From positions 23,835-87,834 of the forward strand of contig CAJXVM010000020.1 in assembly GCA_913061095.1 (NCBI GenBank): DNA of 64,000 nucleotides. The letters run 5' to 3'. A program made the position numbers and the translations under genes. Positions within the stretch are counted from its first letter, which is position 1; every line of letters starts with the position of its first letter. This DNA comes from an uncultured Ignavibacteria bacterium. Its GTDB lineage: Bacteria; Bacteroidota; Ignavibacteria; SZUA-365. The notes under the pieces were generated by a model that worked only from the letters and a program-made list of their open reading frames with translations, did not search any database and was not told where the DNA came from. Positions 36,756 to 46,000 of this stretch are shown one piece after another.

Positions 36756-36766
36756 TCCGGCTTTTT
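36743..36766 (+). terminator. Intrinsic terminator of the polysaccharide export operon
   Basis: AGCCGGATC (36743-36751) and GATCCGGCT (36754-36762) form a 9-bp stem, followed by a T-run (36762-36766). The stem spans the stop codon of the tyrosine autokinase gene (36753-36755). Confidence 0.68.
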
Positions 36767-36778
36767 CATGCCCGCGGC

Positions 36779-36810
36779 TTTGAAAACAAGACGGAAAAGC
36801 CTTAATTTTC
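36779..36810 (+). promoter_or_regulatory. Bacteroidota-type promoter for the tryptophanase gene
   Basis: TTTG (36779-36782) and TAATTTTC (36803-36810) are 20 bp apart, one mismatch from the consensus. The leader to ATG 36881 would be about 65 nt. I see no TnaC-like leader peptide in it. Confidence 0.58.
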
Positions 36811-36880
36811 CATGATCCCGCCGGGGACCATCCCGCCTGGGCCGCCATCTTCATCACCTTTCACACATGCTCTACCAACC

Positions 36881-38269
36881 ATGATCAGAGACAGCTATAT
36901 CAAGACAGTCATCGAGCCGTTCAAAATCAAAACGGTCGAACCCATCAAATTCACAAACGCGGAAGAGCGCAAACGCATTCTGCATGAAGCCGGCTATAAC
37001 ACCTTTCTCATCGACGCGGAAAACGTGCTCATCGACCTGTTGACCGACAGCGGCACATCTGCAATGAGCTCGAAGCAATGGGCAGGACTACTCGACGGGG
37101 ACGAATCCTACGCCGGATCGAAGAGCTATCATCGCATGCACGATGTGGTCAGCAAAATCACCGGAATGAAGCATATCATCCCGACGCATCAGGGACGCGC
37201 AGCGGAGAAAATCCTGTTCTCCATCGTGGGCGGTGAAGGAAAGGTCGTGCCGAACAACACGCATTTCGATACCACACGCGCGAATGTGGAGTTCTCAGGT
37301 GCCCTTGCCATCGACTGCCTCAACGAACAGGGGAAGCATCCGGAGGTCATTGCCGACTTTAAGGGAAACATGGATATTGCTCGCCTCGAGGAAGTGATTC
37401 AGCAGTACGGCACCGATCGTATCCCCCTCGTGATGATCACGGTGACGAACAATTCGGGCGGTGGACAGCCGGTATCGATGGAGAATATCCGTCAGACGCG
37501 CGCCGTCTGCGACAAGTACGGCCTGCCGTTGTTCATGGATGCCTGCCGTTTTGCCGAGAATGCCTACTTCATCAAAACCCGCGAACAGGGCTACGCGGAC
37601 AAGACGCCGCTTGAAATCGCGCAGGAAATGTTCTCGTACGTCGACGGCCTGACCATGTCGGCGAAGAAGGACGCTCTGGTCAACATCGGCGGTTTTCTTG
37701 CGATGAACGATGACGATCTTGCCCTGCAGTGCCGTAACCTGCTGATCGTCACCGAGGGTTTCCCGACGTACGGTGGCCTGGCGGGTCGTGATCTCGAGGC
37801 GATCGCGCAGGGGCTCGAGGAAATCCTCGAGGAGGATTACCTCCAGTACCGCATCAAGAGCACCGAGTATCTCGGACGCAAACTCGACGAACTTGGTGTT
37901 CCCATCCTCATGCCCCCCGGCGGTCACGCAATCTATCTCGATGCGAAACGCTTTCTCCCGCATATTCCGCAGGAGCAGTTTCCCGCGCAGTCCATCACCT
38001 GTGCGTTATATCTCGACGGCGGAATCCGCGTCGTGGAAATCGGCAGCGTGATGTTCGGGCGGACGGAGAACGGGAAATTCATCGCCCCGGATCTGGAGCT
38101 CGTGCGCCTGGCCATCCCGCGCAGGGTGTATACGCAAAGTCACATCGACTATGTCATCGAAGTGGTCAAGCATGTTCATGACCGGCGCGAGGAACTTAAG
38201 GGTATGCGACTGACCTACGAAGCGCCGATGCTGCGGCACTTTACCGCGCGTTTCGCATACGTCGACTGA
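36881..38269 (+). CDS. tnaA: Tryptophanase (tryptophan indole-lyase)
   Basis: This PLP beta-eliminating lyase should cleave tryptophan to indole, pyruvate and ammonia. The protein has 462 residues, with IDLLTDSGTSAM, PTHQGRAAE, DACRFAENAYFIK, and the PLP lysine in MSAKKDALVNIGGF. Tyrosine phenol-lyase is closely related, so I compared discriminating positions. HFDTTR has Asp where TPL has Thr. RVVEIGS has Ile where TPL has Arg (MERG). LRHFTARF has His where TPL has Phe. All three favour tryptophanase, although other stretches (EAGYNTFL, SKQWAG) look TPL-like. ATG 36881 matches the family start; an earlier in-frame ATG adds a Pro-rich stretch. No Shine-Dalgarno sequence is obvious. Confidence 0.86.
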   Translation: MIRDSYIKTVIEPFKIKTVEPIKFTNAEERKRILHEAGYNTFLIDAENVLIDLLTDSGTSAMSSKQWAGLLDGDESYAGSKSYHRMHDVVSKITGMKHIIPTHQGRAAEKILFSIVGGEGKVVPNNTHFDTTRANVEFSGALAIDCLNEQGKHPEVIADFKGNMDIARLEEVIQQYGTDRIPLVMITVTNNSGGGQPVSMENIRQTRAVCDKYGLPLFMDACRFAENAYFIKTREQGYADKTPLEIAQEMFSYVDGLTMSAKKDALVNIGGFLAMNDDDLALQCRNLLIVTEGFPTYGGLAGRDLEAIAQGLEEILEEDYLQYRIKSTEYLGRKLDELGVPILMPPGGHAIYLDAKRFLPHIPQEQFPAQSITCALYLDGGIRVVEIGSVMFGRTENGKFIAPDLELVRLAIPRRVYTQSHIDYVIEVVKHVHDRREELKGMRLTYEAPMLRHFTARFAYVD

Positions 38270-38282
38270 CATTCTGATCAGC

Positions 38283-38306
38283 GGGGCTGTTCCGGCAGCC
38301 CCTTTT
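38283..38306 (+). terminator. Intrinsic terminator after tryptophanase
   Basis: GGGGCTG (38283-38289) and CAGCCCC (38296-38302) form a 7-bp GC-rich stem with loop TTCCGG, followed by TTTT (38303-38306). It lies 14 bases after the tryptophanase stop. Confidence 0.62.
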
Positions 38307-38327
38307 CCTCCAACAGGCATCGCTCTC

Positions 38328-39515
38328 GTGCGGAGAATACTCTATGTTCATCACGGCAGGGGAATCGGCGGTGCGCCGCTGAGCCTGCTGTATCTCATCC
38401 GCGGGCTCGACAGAACGCGATATGAGCCCGTCGTCCTGTGCATTCATGAAAGTGAGGCGGCAGAGCTGTTTCGCAGCGAAGGCATTGAGACGGTTGTCGA
38501 CGAACGACTGCACGACTTCAGCCATACCAACGTGTTGTGGTACCCGTGGTGGCAGCTGCCGAAAACCGTGCTTCGCACACTGCAGTTTTTTCCGACGTAT
38601 TTCCGTTTTCGCCGCTTCCTGCGTGCCCGCCATTTCGACCTCGTGCATCTGAACACATCAACACTGACGGCATTCGGACTCGCTGCGCATGCCGAGCGCA
38701 TCCCCGTCACCTGGCATATCCGCGAGCCGCTGCATTCCGGGTACCTCGGCATCCGGCGCGCCATCATCCGGCGCATCATCCATCGCTGTGCCGACCTCGT
38801 GCTTCCGATCTGCCGGTACGACGCATCACAGCTGCTTCCATCGGATGCCATTCAAGTGGTTTACAATTTTATTGATTTTTCGCAGTTCGATGCCGCCATC
38901 GACGGCACTTCCGTACGCGAAGAACTTGCCATCCCGGCTCAACATCCTGTCGTGCTCATGCTTGGCGGTGTCAATCCCATCAAGGGAACGCGGGAGTTTG
39001 TCGACGCCGCGATGCGTGTGCTGCAGACATGGCCGGATGCCGTATTCCTGGTTGCCGGCCCCGTACCCGACGACGGGTTCAGAAACAGAATCAACGGACT
39101 CCGCGTATACAGGGAAGATGTCTTTCGTCTGATCCCGGATACCGCACAGACACAGATTCGTTTTCTCGGGATTCGAAGTGACATTCCGCAGCTTCTCGCG
39201 GCGTCGCAGCTGCTCTGTTTCCCGTCCACCGTGCCGCATTTCGCGCGGCCCGTCATCGAGGCGAGCGCCATGGGACTCCCGGTCGTGGCGTCCGACCTCG
39301 GCGGACCGCAGGAACTGGTCATCCATGGAAAAACGGGCCTGCTCGTTCCACCACGTGATCCCGCAGCACTCGCCGACGCCGTCAGCCGGCTGCTTGATGA
39401 CCGGGATCTTCGTCGGCACATGGGCGAGCGCGGCATCGCACTTGCGCACGAGCGTTTTGACGCGCAGCACAATACGCAGGCAGTTCTTTCGTACTACGAA
39501 AAGCTTTTTCCGTAG
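38328..39515 (+). CDS. Glycosyltransferase, GT4 family (GT-B fold)
   Basis: The 395-residue protein shows the two Rossmann halves of a GT4 enzyme. The N-terminal half has LYVHHGRGIGGAPLSLLYL and FDLVHLNTSTL. The C-terminal half has LMLGGVNPIKGTREFVDA, then the donor-binding segment EASAMGLPVVASDLGGPQEL and GLLVPPRDPAALADAV. It probably adds a sugar to a surface polysaccharide or lipid; donor and acceptor are unknown. Start codon is GTG 38328. It stands alone between a terminator and a new promoter, so its neighbours say little about its job. Confidence 0.9.
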   Translation: MRRILYVHHGRGIGGAPLSLLYLIRGLDRTRYEPVVLCIHESEAAELFRSEGIETVVDERLHDFSHTNVLWYPWWQLPKTVLRTLQFFPTYFRFRRFLRARHFDLVHLNTSTLTAFGLAAHAERIPVTWHIREPLHSGYLGIRRAIIRRIIHRCADLVLPICRYDASQLLPSDAIQVVYNFIDFSQFDAAIDGTSVREELAIPAQHPVVLMLGGVNPIKGTREFVDAAMRVLQTWPDAVFLVAGPVPDDGFRNRINGLRVYREDVFRLIPDTAQTQIRFLGIRSDIPQLLAASQLLCFPSTVPHFARPVIEASAMGLPVVASDLGGPQELVIHGKTGLLVPPRDPAALADAVSRLLDDRDLRRHMGERGIALAHERFDAQHNTQAVLSYYEKLFP

Positions 39516-39540
39516 GAAATTGATCTTCATCGCCTCCGGC

Positions 39541-39573
39541 TTTGTGCTTTTGGCCTTGATTACCGTATTTTAC
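39541..39573 (+). promoter_or_regulatory. Possible Bacteroidota-type promoter for the NHL-LarA-ICMT unit
   Basis: TTTG (39541-39544) and TATTTTAC (39566-39573) are separated by 21 bp. The downstream box has two mismatches to TAnnTTTG. It would give a leader of roughly 20-25 nt before ATG 39603. Confidence 0.42.
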
Positions 39574-39602
39574 GCTTTACCATATCCACAGCAGGAGATA
39601 CA

Positions 39603-40973
39603 ATGCGCTTCGTAACTTTCCTATTGATCGGCCTGTTTGCCTTCTTCAGTGTCCATGCACAGAATGCGGATCGGACCACCTGGATCGAGGACGATTTTTC
39701 CCAGGAGAGTCTCAGCCCTGAATGGCTGCCGATCTCGGGGACATGGACCGTTGACGGCAGCCATGCAAAGGTTGTTGGTGGCGGCGAACGCTTCGCCATG
39801 TTGTACAACACCTACATCATGAATACGAAGTCCTTTGTCATCGAGGCGACGATCGAGATGCTCGGCGGTGGCGTGGCCTTCAATGCCGAGCACAACAATG
39901 CACTGAAAAACTGTCACGTCGTTCGACTCGTCGAAGGCGGAGTCGCGCTGGGATATATGGATTTCCTCGGGGAATACTACGAGACCAGGACCGTCGCCGT
40001 CAAGGATCTGGCGACGCCGGTCAGTCTGCAGATCTATATCGACCAGGAGAACAGCACCTATTCGGTCGTCGCGAATACACGCAATCTCTCCATGGAGGAC
40101 CTGCGATTCAACTCCGGCTTCGCCGGACTCTATGCCACAGGCAGCGGCGTGACCTTCGATGCGTTCAGCATCAGCGGTCAGGGGACAATGGATACGCCTT
40201 CCTTTTTCATCAAATCGAACCGTCGCCAGCTCAATGATCTTTCTTACATGGCTGCCAAGGATGACGGTCTGCTGATCGTCAACCCTGTCGTGGGTATCGC
40301 GCAGCGCATCACCAGTGTCGGAACCTATGTCAGTGAGCTGTCGGCCGAGGAGGAGGAAACCGCGTTTCGGGGTGTGGCAGCAGACGATGAAGCCACCTAT
40401 GTTGTTGACGCTGCGGCGAATGCCCTGCGCGTCTTCAATGCCGCGGATCGTATCCAGAAGGTGGTCAGCAGTGATCTAAATGATCCGCGCGACGTGGCGG
40501 TCGATGACAGCAGGATCTACGTCCTCGACAAGACCGGCATCGCGGTGTTCGACAAGAAACTTTCGCTCATCGGGCGAAAGGCGGGCGGACTCTTCAGCAA
40601 TCCGCGAGGAATCGCCGTTCACGGTGACCGCGTGTACGTCGCCGATTTCGGCAACGGCCAGGTGCAGGTGCTCGGCAAGTCTGACTTCTCGGTCGAGCAG
40701 GTGATCAAGGATCAGCTCATCCATCCCTGGGGTGTCGGTGTTGATCCGGCGAACGGAGATGTGTATGTCGCGGATCCCGCGGCGAGCGCCGTGTTCCACT
40801 ACGACAGCGAAGGCAACTTCGTCGAGCGCATCGATCCAATTACCATTCGTGGCTTTATTTCACCGCGTGCCGTGCTGGTGCGTGATGACATGATTTATGT
40901 CGGCGATTTCGATCGCATCCTCGGCTTCAAAAAGGGTGTTCTGACCATCCGTCCCAGTCTCCGCATCGACTGA
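39603..40973 (+). CDS. Secreted protein with NHL-like beta-propeller repeats
   Basis: The 456-residue protein has a signal peptide (cleavage near SVHAQ). A jelly-roll/LamG-like region follows (about residues 30-200, with SFVIEATIEMLGGGVAFNA). The second half carries NHL-type blades: GVAADDEATYVVDAAANALRVF, LNDPRDVAVDDSRIYVLD, NPRGIAVHGDRVYVADFG, IHPWGVGVDPANGDVYVAD and SPRAVLVRDDMIYVGD. No catalytic motif or sorting domain is visible, so a binding or scaffold role outside the inner membrane is the safest reading. It is 1 base upstream of the LarA homologue, so the two are co-transcribed. Confidence 0.75.
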   Translation: MRFVTFLLIGLFAFFSVHAQNADRTTWIEDDFSQESLSPEWLPISGTWTVDGSHAKVVGGGERFAMLYNTYIMNTKSFVIEATIEMLGGGVAFNAEHNNALKNCHVVRLVEGGVALGYMDFLGEYYETRTVAVKDLATPVSLQIYIDQENSTYSVVANTRNLSMEDLRFNSGFAGLYATGSGVTFDAFSISGQGTMDTPSFFIKSNRRQLNDLSYMAAKDDGLLIVNPVVGIAQRITSVGTYVSELSAEEEETAFRGVAADDEATYVVDAAANALRVFNAADRIQKVVSSDLNDPRDVAVDDSRIYVLDKTGIAVFDKKLSLIGRKAGGLFSNPRGIAVHGDRVYVADFGNGQVQVLGKSDFSVEQVIKDQLIHPWGVGVDPANGDVYVADPAASAVFHYDSEGNFVERIDPITIRGFISPRAVLVRDDMIYVGDFDRILGFKKGVLTIRPSLRID

Positions 40974-40974
40974 G

Positions 40975-42279
40975 ATGGCCGGGCAGACGGCAAAGCATCT
41001 GAGCCTCGCGTACGGGGCAGGGACGCAGCATGCCGCCCATCCGGACAACTGGAATATCACGACACTTCGGGCCGACCCGTTCACGACGGGCCGGCCCGAA
41101 CCGTTTCTGGTGGAGGAGGCACTGCGGCATCCCGTGGGGGCGACGCCGCTCGAGGAGTGGACCGCGGCCGGTGATCGTATCCTCATCCTCGTCTCCGACA
41201 AGACGCGCCGCTGCCGCACGCATGTTTTTCTCCCGCGTCTTCTCGCGCGTCTCGAACAGGCAGGTGTGCCGGATGCTCAGATTCGCATCCTCTTTGCGAC
41301 GGGGACGCATCCACCGCAGACCGAACGCGAGCAGCGTGATATTCTCGGAGACGATGTGTTCGCGCGCTACGCCGTGTTCGAGCATCATGCGCGCGACGAA
41401 GAACGCTGCGTGCATGTGGGAACGACAGCGGCGGGTACCGACATCCACATCAATCGCCTGGTGGTTGAGTCCGACAGAGTCATCGCGACGGGGACCATCG
41501 TGCATCATTATTTTGCGGGATACGGCGGCGGTGCGAAACTGTTTGTTCCCGGCGTGGCCGCCTATAGTACTGCCGTCGCGAATCACCGCCGGACGATCAC
41601 GCCGGATGGCGGATTCCATCCCGGCTGCGAGGACGGACGCATCGAGGGGAATCCCGTTATCACGGATATCCATGATGCACAGCGATTCATGCCGCCCGCC
41701 TGGTACTTCGCGGCCATTCTCAACGTGGAGGGACGCATCGCGGAATGCGTGTGCGGCGATCTCGCTGAGGCGCATGCGAGAGGCTGCGTCGTCATCGACA
41801 ATCATTACCGTCCCGCTTTCGATATGCCCGCCGATCTGGTCGTCGTCAGCGCGGGCGGGTATCCCCGTGATATCAATTTCATCCAATCGCACAAGTCACT
41901 GCATCACGCACACTATGCGGTGAAGGAGGGGGGATGCATCGTTCTTCTCGCTGAGTGCAGGGAGGGACTGGGCAGCGAATCCTTCCGCCGCTGGTTCGAA
42001 TATCCATCTCGCGAAGCGTTCCGGCACGCCCTGCTCAATGATTACAGCATGAACGCGCATACGGCACTCGCGGTCCTCGAGAAGAGTGACCGCTTTCGCA
42101 TCATCATCGTGAGCGCGCTGGACGATGATACCGTCCGGCTGATGGGAATGGAACCGGCGCCGGACCTCACCCATGCTCTCAGACTTGCAGCCGACAGGAT
42201 GCCTTCCGATCCCGGGGTCACCATTCTCGAAAACGGCGGACTGATCGTTCCGCGCCGTCGCTACGGGGACGGGACATGA
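40975..42279 (+). CDS. LarA-like nickel-dependent lactate racemase family protein (DUF2088)
   Basis: LarA enzymes racemise lactate or other 2-hydroxy acids with a nickel-pincer nucleotide attached to a lysine. The 434-residue protein has the expected elements: LVSDKTRRCRTH, a His in FATGTHPPQT, and HHYFAGYGGGAKLFVPG, with the His and the Lys that binds the cofactor in characterised LarA. ENGGLIVPR closes the chain. The cofactor-synthesis genes larB, larC and larE are not in the window. Several LarA relatives act on other 2-hydroxy acids, so the substrate is open. Its stop overlaps the next gene by 4 bases. Confidence 0.85.
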   Translation: MAGQTAKHLSLAYGAGTQHAAHPDNWNITTLRADPFTTGRPEPFLVEEALRHPVGATPLEEWTAAGDRILILVSDKTRRCRTHVFLPRLLARLEQAGVPDAQIRILFATGTHPPQTEREQRDILGDDVFARYAVFEHHARDEERCVHVGTTAAGTDIHINRLVVESDRVIATGTIVHHYFAGYGGGAKLFVPGVAAYSTAVANHRRTITPDGGFHPGCEDGRIEGNPVITDIHDAQRFMPPAWYFAAILNVEGRIAECVCGDLAEAHARGCVVIDNHYRPAFDMPADLVVVSAGGYPRDINFIQSHKSLHHAHYAVKEGGCIVLLAECREGLGSESFRRWFEYPSREAFRHALLNDYSMNAHTALAVLEKSDRFRIIIVSALDDDTVRLMGMEPAPDLTHALRLAADRMPSDPGVTILENGGLIVPRRRYGDGT

Positions 42280-42917
42280 TGCTGCCGGAGAACATGCTCG
42301 TGCCGCACCTCCTGCTTGCCGGTATATGGATTCTGTGGTGCGTGCTGCATTCCGTGATGATTACTCCGCGCCTGACCGATTTCCTGCATCACCGCGTGGG
42401 CCGGCACATGGCCTATTACCGCTTCGTCTATGTCGTCATCAGTATCGCGACGCTTGCACCCGTGCTGTGGTATCAGTGGCGCATTGAGACGGTGACGTGG
42501 TGGCAGTGGCACTGGCCGTGGACGCTCGCGCAGTACATGGGACTGCTGGCCTCCGGACTGATTTTTCTGCTCGCGGCGCGGCGATACGACCAGCGTTTCT
42601 TCTTCGGGCTTCGCCAGATTGCCGATCATCGCGAAGACCGCAATACCGAGTTCTCCGGATTCGAAGCCTCGGGTATCCTCAGACGGATGCGTCACCCGTA
42701 TTATTCTGCCGGGATCCTGCTGTTGGTGTTCTGGGGGGATTTCACCGCGGCAAACCTCATCCTGAAGATTGTCGGAATCGGTTACTTCATCATTGGAGCT
42801 TTTCTCGAGGAGCGCAAGCTCGTGCGGGAGTTCGGGGAGGAGTACAGGCACTACCAGAAGGCTGTTCCGATGTTCATCCCGCGTCTCGGTGCCCCTCCGG
42901 CAAGGCGTGAACACTGA
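42276..42917 (+). CDS. Integral membrane methyltransferase, ICMT/NnrU-like family
   Basis: The 213-residue protein has about five hydrophobic helices. The conserved C-terminal block is RRMRHPYYSAGILLLVFWGD followed by EERKLVREFGEEYRHYQ. RHPxYxG and the EExxL...Y..Y pattern are the SAM-binding signatures of isoprenylcysteine carboxylmethyltransferase-like proteins. Bacterial members methylate unknown substrates, and some affect lipid or phospholipid methylation. The start overlaps the LarA stop (ATGATG at 42276), so the two are probably translated together. Confidence 0.78.
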   Translation: MMLPENMLVPHLLLAGIWILWCVLHSVMITPRLTDFLHHRVGRHMAYYRFVYVVISIATLAPVLWYQWRIETVTWWQWHWPWTLAQYMGLLASGLIFLLAARRYDQRFFFGLRQIADHREDRNTEFSGFEASGILRRMRHPYYSAGILLLVFWGDFTAANLILKIVGIGYFIIGAFLEERKLVREFGEEYRHYQKAVPMFIPRLGAPPARREH

Positions 42918-42947
42918 CGGTGAATGGTCATGTATCGCTGTAACGCA

Positions 42948-42975
42948 GAAGCCCCCACCCGGAGGTGGGGGCTTC
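42948..42975. terminator. Bidirectional hairpin between convergent genes
   Basis: GAAGCCCCCACC (42948-42959) and GGTGGGGGCTTC (42964-42975) form a 12-bp perfect stem with a CGGA loop. No T-run follows on either strand, but the stem is very stable and sits between convergent ICMT-like and DUF4397 genes. It probably serves transcription from both sides. Confidence 0.62.
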
Positions 42976-43000
42976 GACGTGTCTGCCATTGAGGAGATGC

Positions 43001-46000
43001 TTACCGTACGACAGACAGTGTGGTTGATGCTGCGGCATCACCCGTGGAAATGACGAGATGGTACATTCCCGGTGTCAGCTGTGCTGTATTGAGCACGGTG
43101 TTGTAGTTACCCGGGGCGAGCTGGCCGCGGTCGATACTGTACACCATGCGTCCGGTCATATCATACAGCATCAGCTGAACCGAGGCTTCCTCACGGATGG
43201 AGAATGCAAGGTTCGACTGATCGCGTGCAGGATTGGGATATGCCTGCACGGCGTTGACCGGGAGCGGTGCGGCGTCGCGTTCGACGGATGTAACCGAGCT
43301 CAGCGGAAGCACGGTGCCGTCGGGCAGCGCGGCGTAGAGCCCGAATGCTTCACCGTCCTGATTGTCCATCGGTGAAAGGAAACCGGAGGCGAACACCACG
43401 GCTGCGCCACCTCCAAGACCGGAGAGGTCAGCGGTGAAGGAAGCGACAATGGTGCCGTTATCGTTGGCCGGCGTGATGTCGAGCGTGTAGCTGGCGGCCG
43501 GCACGGAGAAGTAGGCCGTGAAGTCGCCGTAGGCGGCATCGTCCACCAGCGTGGCCACGTCGCGTGCGATCACGTCGACTGCAGGAGCATCGGTGGCGCC
43601 GTGCAGCACTTTGAGATCGACCTGACCGGCATCCATGCCGCTCTCGCGGCCGTCGTCGGAGGATATCAGCGTGAACGCGATATCCTTCATGTCGGGATTG
43701 GATGAGAAACTCGCCGGATTCAATACGCCGTTTGCGACGGCGATGTAGGTCTTGCCGTTCTCGAATTCGACGTTGATGGTTGCGATGACATCGTTGACGC
43801 TCATGCTGCTGCCCGGCGCGATGCCGATGGCGAGCTGCTGCTCGGCCGGCACGTCCACGAAGGGAGTGGCGGCGCGGAACGCAAAGTCATCGAGCAGAAG
43901 CGCGTCGTCGAGGTAGATGTCGACCACGGCCGCGGCGGGATCGGCGGCATTGTGAATCACCTGCAGGCGCGCCATGGGATCAACCGCGGCCGGTAGTGCG
44001 ATCACAGTACCGTCGGGAAGTGCTGCGTAGAGCCCGAATGCCTCGCCGTCCTGATTGTCCATCGGTGACAGGAAGCCGGAGGCGAACACCACTGCCGCGC
44101 CGCCACCGAGTCCGGAAAGATCAGCGGTGTATGAGGCGACGATGGTGCTGTTATCATTCGCAGGCGTGATGTCGAGCGTGTAGCTGGCAGCCGGCACGGA
44201 GAAGTAGGCCGTGAAGTCACCGTAGGCAGCATCGTCAACCAGCGTGGCCACGTCGCGGGCGAGCACATCGACTGCGGGAGCGTCAGTGGCGCCGTGCAGC
44301 ACCTTGAGATCGACCTGTCCGGCATCCATGCCGCTCTCGCGACCGTCGTCAGCGGAGATCAACGTGAAGGCGATATCCTTCATATCGGGATTGGCGGCGA
44401 AGTTTGCGGGATTAAGCACACCGTTCGCGACGGCGACGTAGGTCATACCATCCTCGAATTCAACGTTGATAGTTGCGATGACATCGTTGACGCTCGTGCT
44501 GCTGCCCGGTGCGATACCGATGGCGAGCTGCTGTTCGGCCGGCACGTCCACGAAGGGAGTTGCAGTGCGGAACGCAAAGTCGTCGAGGAGAAGCGCATCG
44601 TCGAGATAGATATCGACCACGGCCGCGGCGGGATCGGCGGCATTGTGAATCACCTGCAGGCGGGCCTGTGCCGGCTCGGGAGCTGCCAGTGTCACAACGT
44701 TGCCGTTGGGCAATGCGGCGAAGAGGCCGAACGCCTCGCCGTCCTGATTGTCCATCGGTGACAGGAAGCCGGATGCGAAGACAACTGCCGCGCCGCCGCC
44801 GAGTCCGGAGAGATCCGCTGCGAAGGTGGCGACAACCGTGTTGTTGTCATTCGCCGGTGTGATGTCGAGCATGTAGCTGTCGGCAGGAACGGAGAAATAA
44901 TCCGTCATGTCACCGTAAGCGGCATCATCGACCAGCGTGCCGACTCCGCGAGCAATCACATCGACTGCCGGAGCATCAGTGGCGCCGTGCAGCACTTTGA
45001 GATCGACTTGGCCGGCGTCCATACCGCTTTCGCGGCCCATGTCGGTGGTGAAAAGCGTGAAGGCGATGTCATTCATGTCGGGATTGGCGGCGAAATTCGC
45101 CGGATCCAGCACACCGTTCGCAACGGCGATGTAGGTCTTACCGGCTTCAAGTGTAAGATTGAAGGTCGCGATGATGTCGCCGGCGGAAGTGCTGTTTGAA
45201 GGAGCCACACCCACGCTGAGGGAGACACCGGCTGGCACGTCGACAAACGGTGTCGCTGCACGGAATGCCAGGTCATTGATGAACAGGGAGCTGTTCACGT
45301 AAATGTCCACTTCTTCGGCTGCGGGATCCGCGGCATTGTGAATAATCTGCATGCGCGCCTGCGGTCCGGCGGCCTCGGGAAGTGCGATCACGGTGCCGTC
45401 GGGAAGTACCGCGAAGAGTCCGAAAGCCGGACCCTGCTGATTGTGCGAGGGCGCAAGGAAACCCGAGGCGAGGACGATACCGGCACCGCCGCCGAGGGAG
45501 CTCAGGTCGGCGGAAAATGACGCCACGATGGTTTTATTGTCATTGCCGGGCGTGATGTCGAGCGTATAGCTGTCGGCGGGCACGGAGAAATAATCCGTCA
45601 TGTCGCCGTAGGCCGCATCATCGACAAGCGTGCCGACACCGCGTGCGATGACGTCGACCGTCGGAGCATCGGTGGCGCCGTGCAGCACTTTCAGGTCCAC
45701 GTCGGACGCGTTCATGCCGCTTTCCCGTGCCATGTCGGTGGTGAACAGCGTGAAGCTGATGTCCTTCATGTCGGGATTGGCGGCAAAGCTCGCCGGATTG
45801 AGCACACCGTTCGCAACGGCGATGTAGGTCTTGCCGGCATCGAACTTCACGGGGATCGTGGCGATGATGTCATTGGCAGAGGTACTCGTCGAGGGGGCGA
45901 CGCCGATCTCGAGCGGCGTGTTGGCATCCACGTCAATGAACGGCGTGGCGGCGCGGAATGCGAAATCATCGAGCAGCAGGCTGCCGTTGAGATAGATGTC

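Noticed and set aside
36881..38269. Tyrosine phenol-lyase
   Set aside because: The positions that separate the two families (Asp in FDTT, Ile in VEIGS, His in LRHFTA) match tryptophanase.
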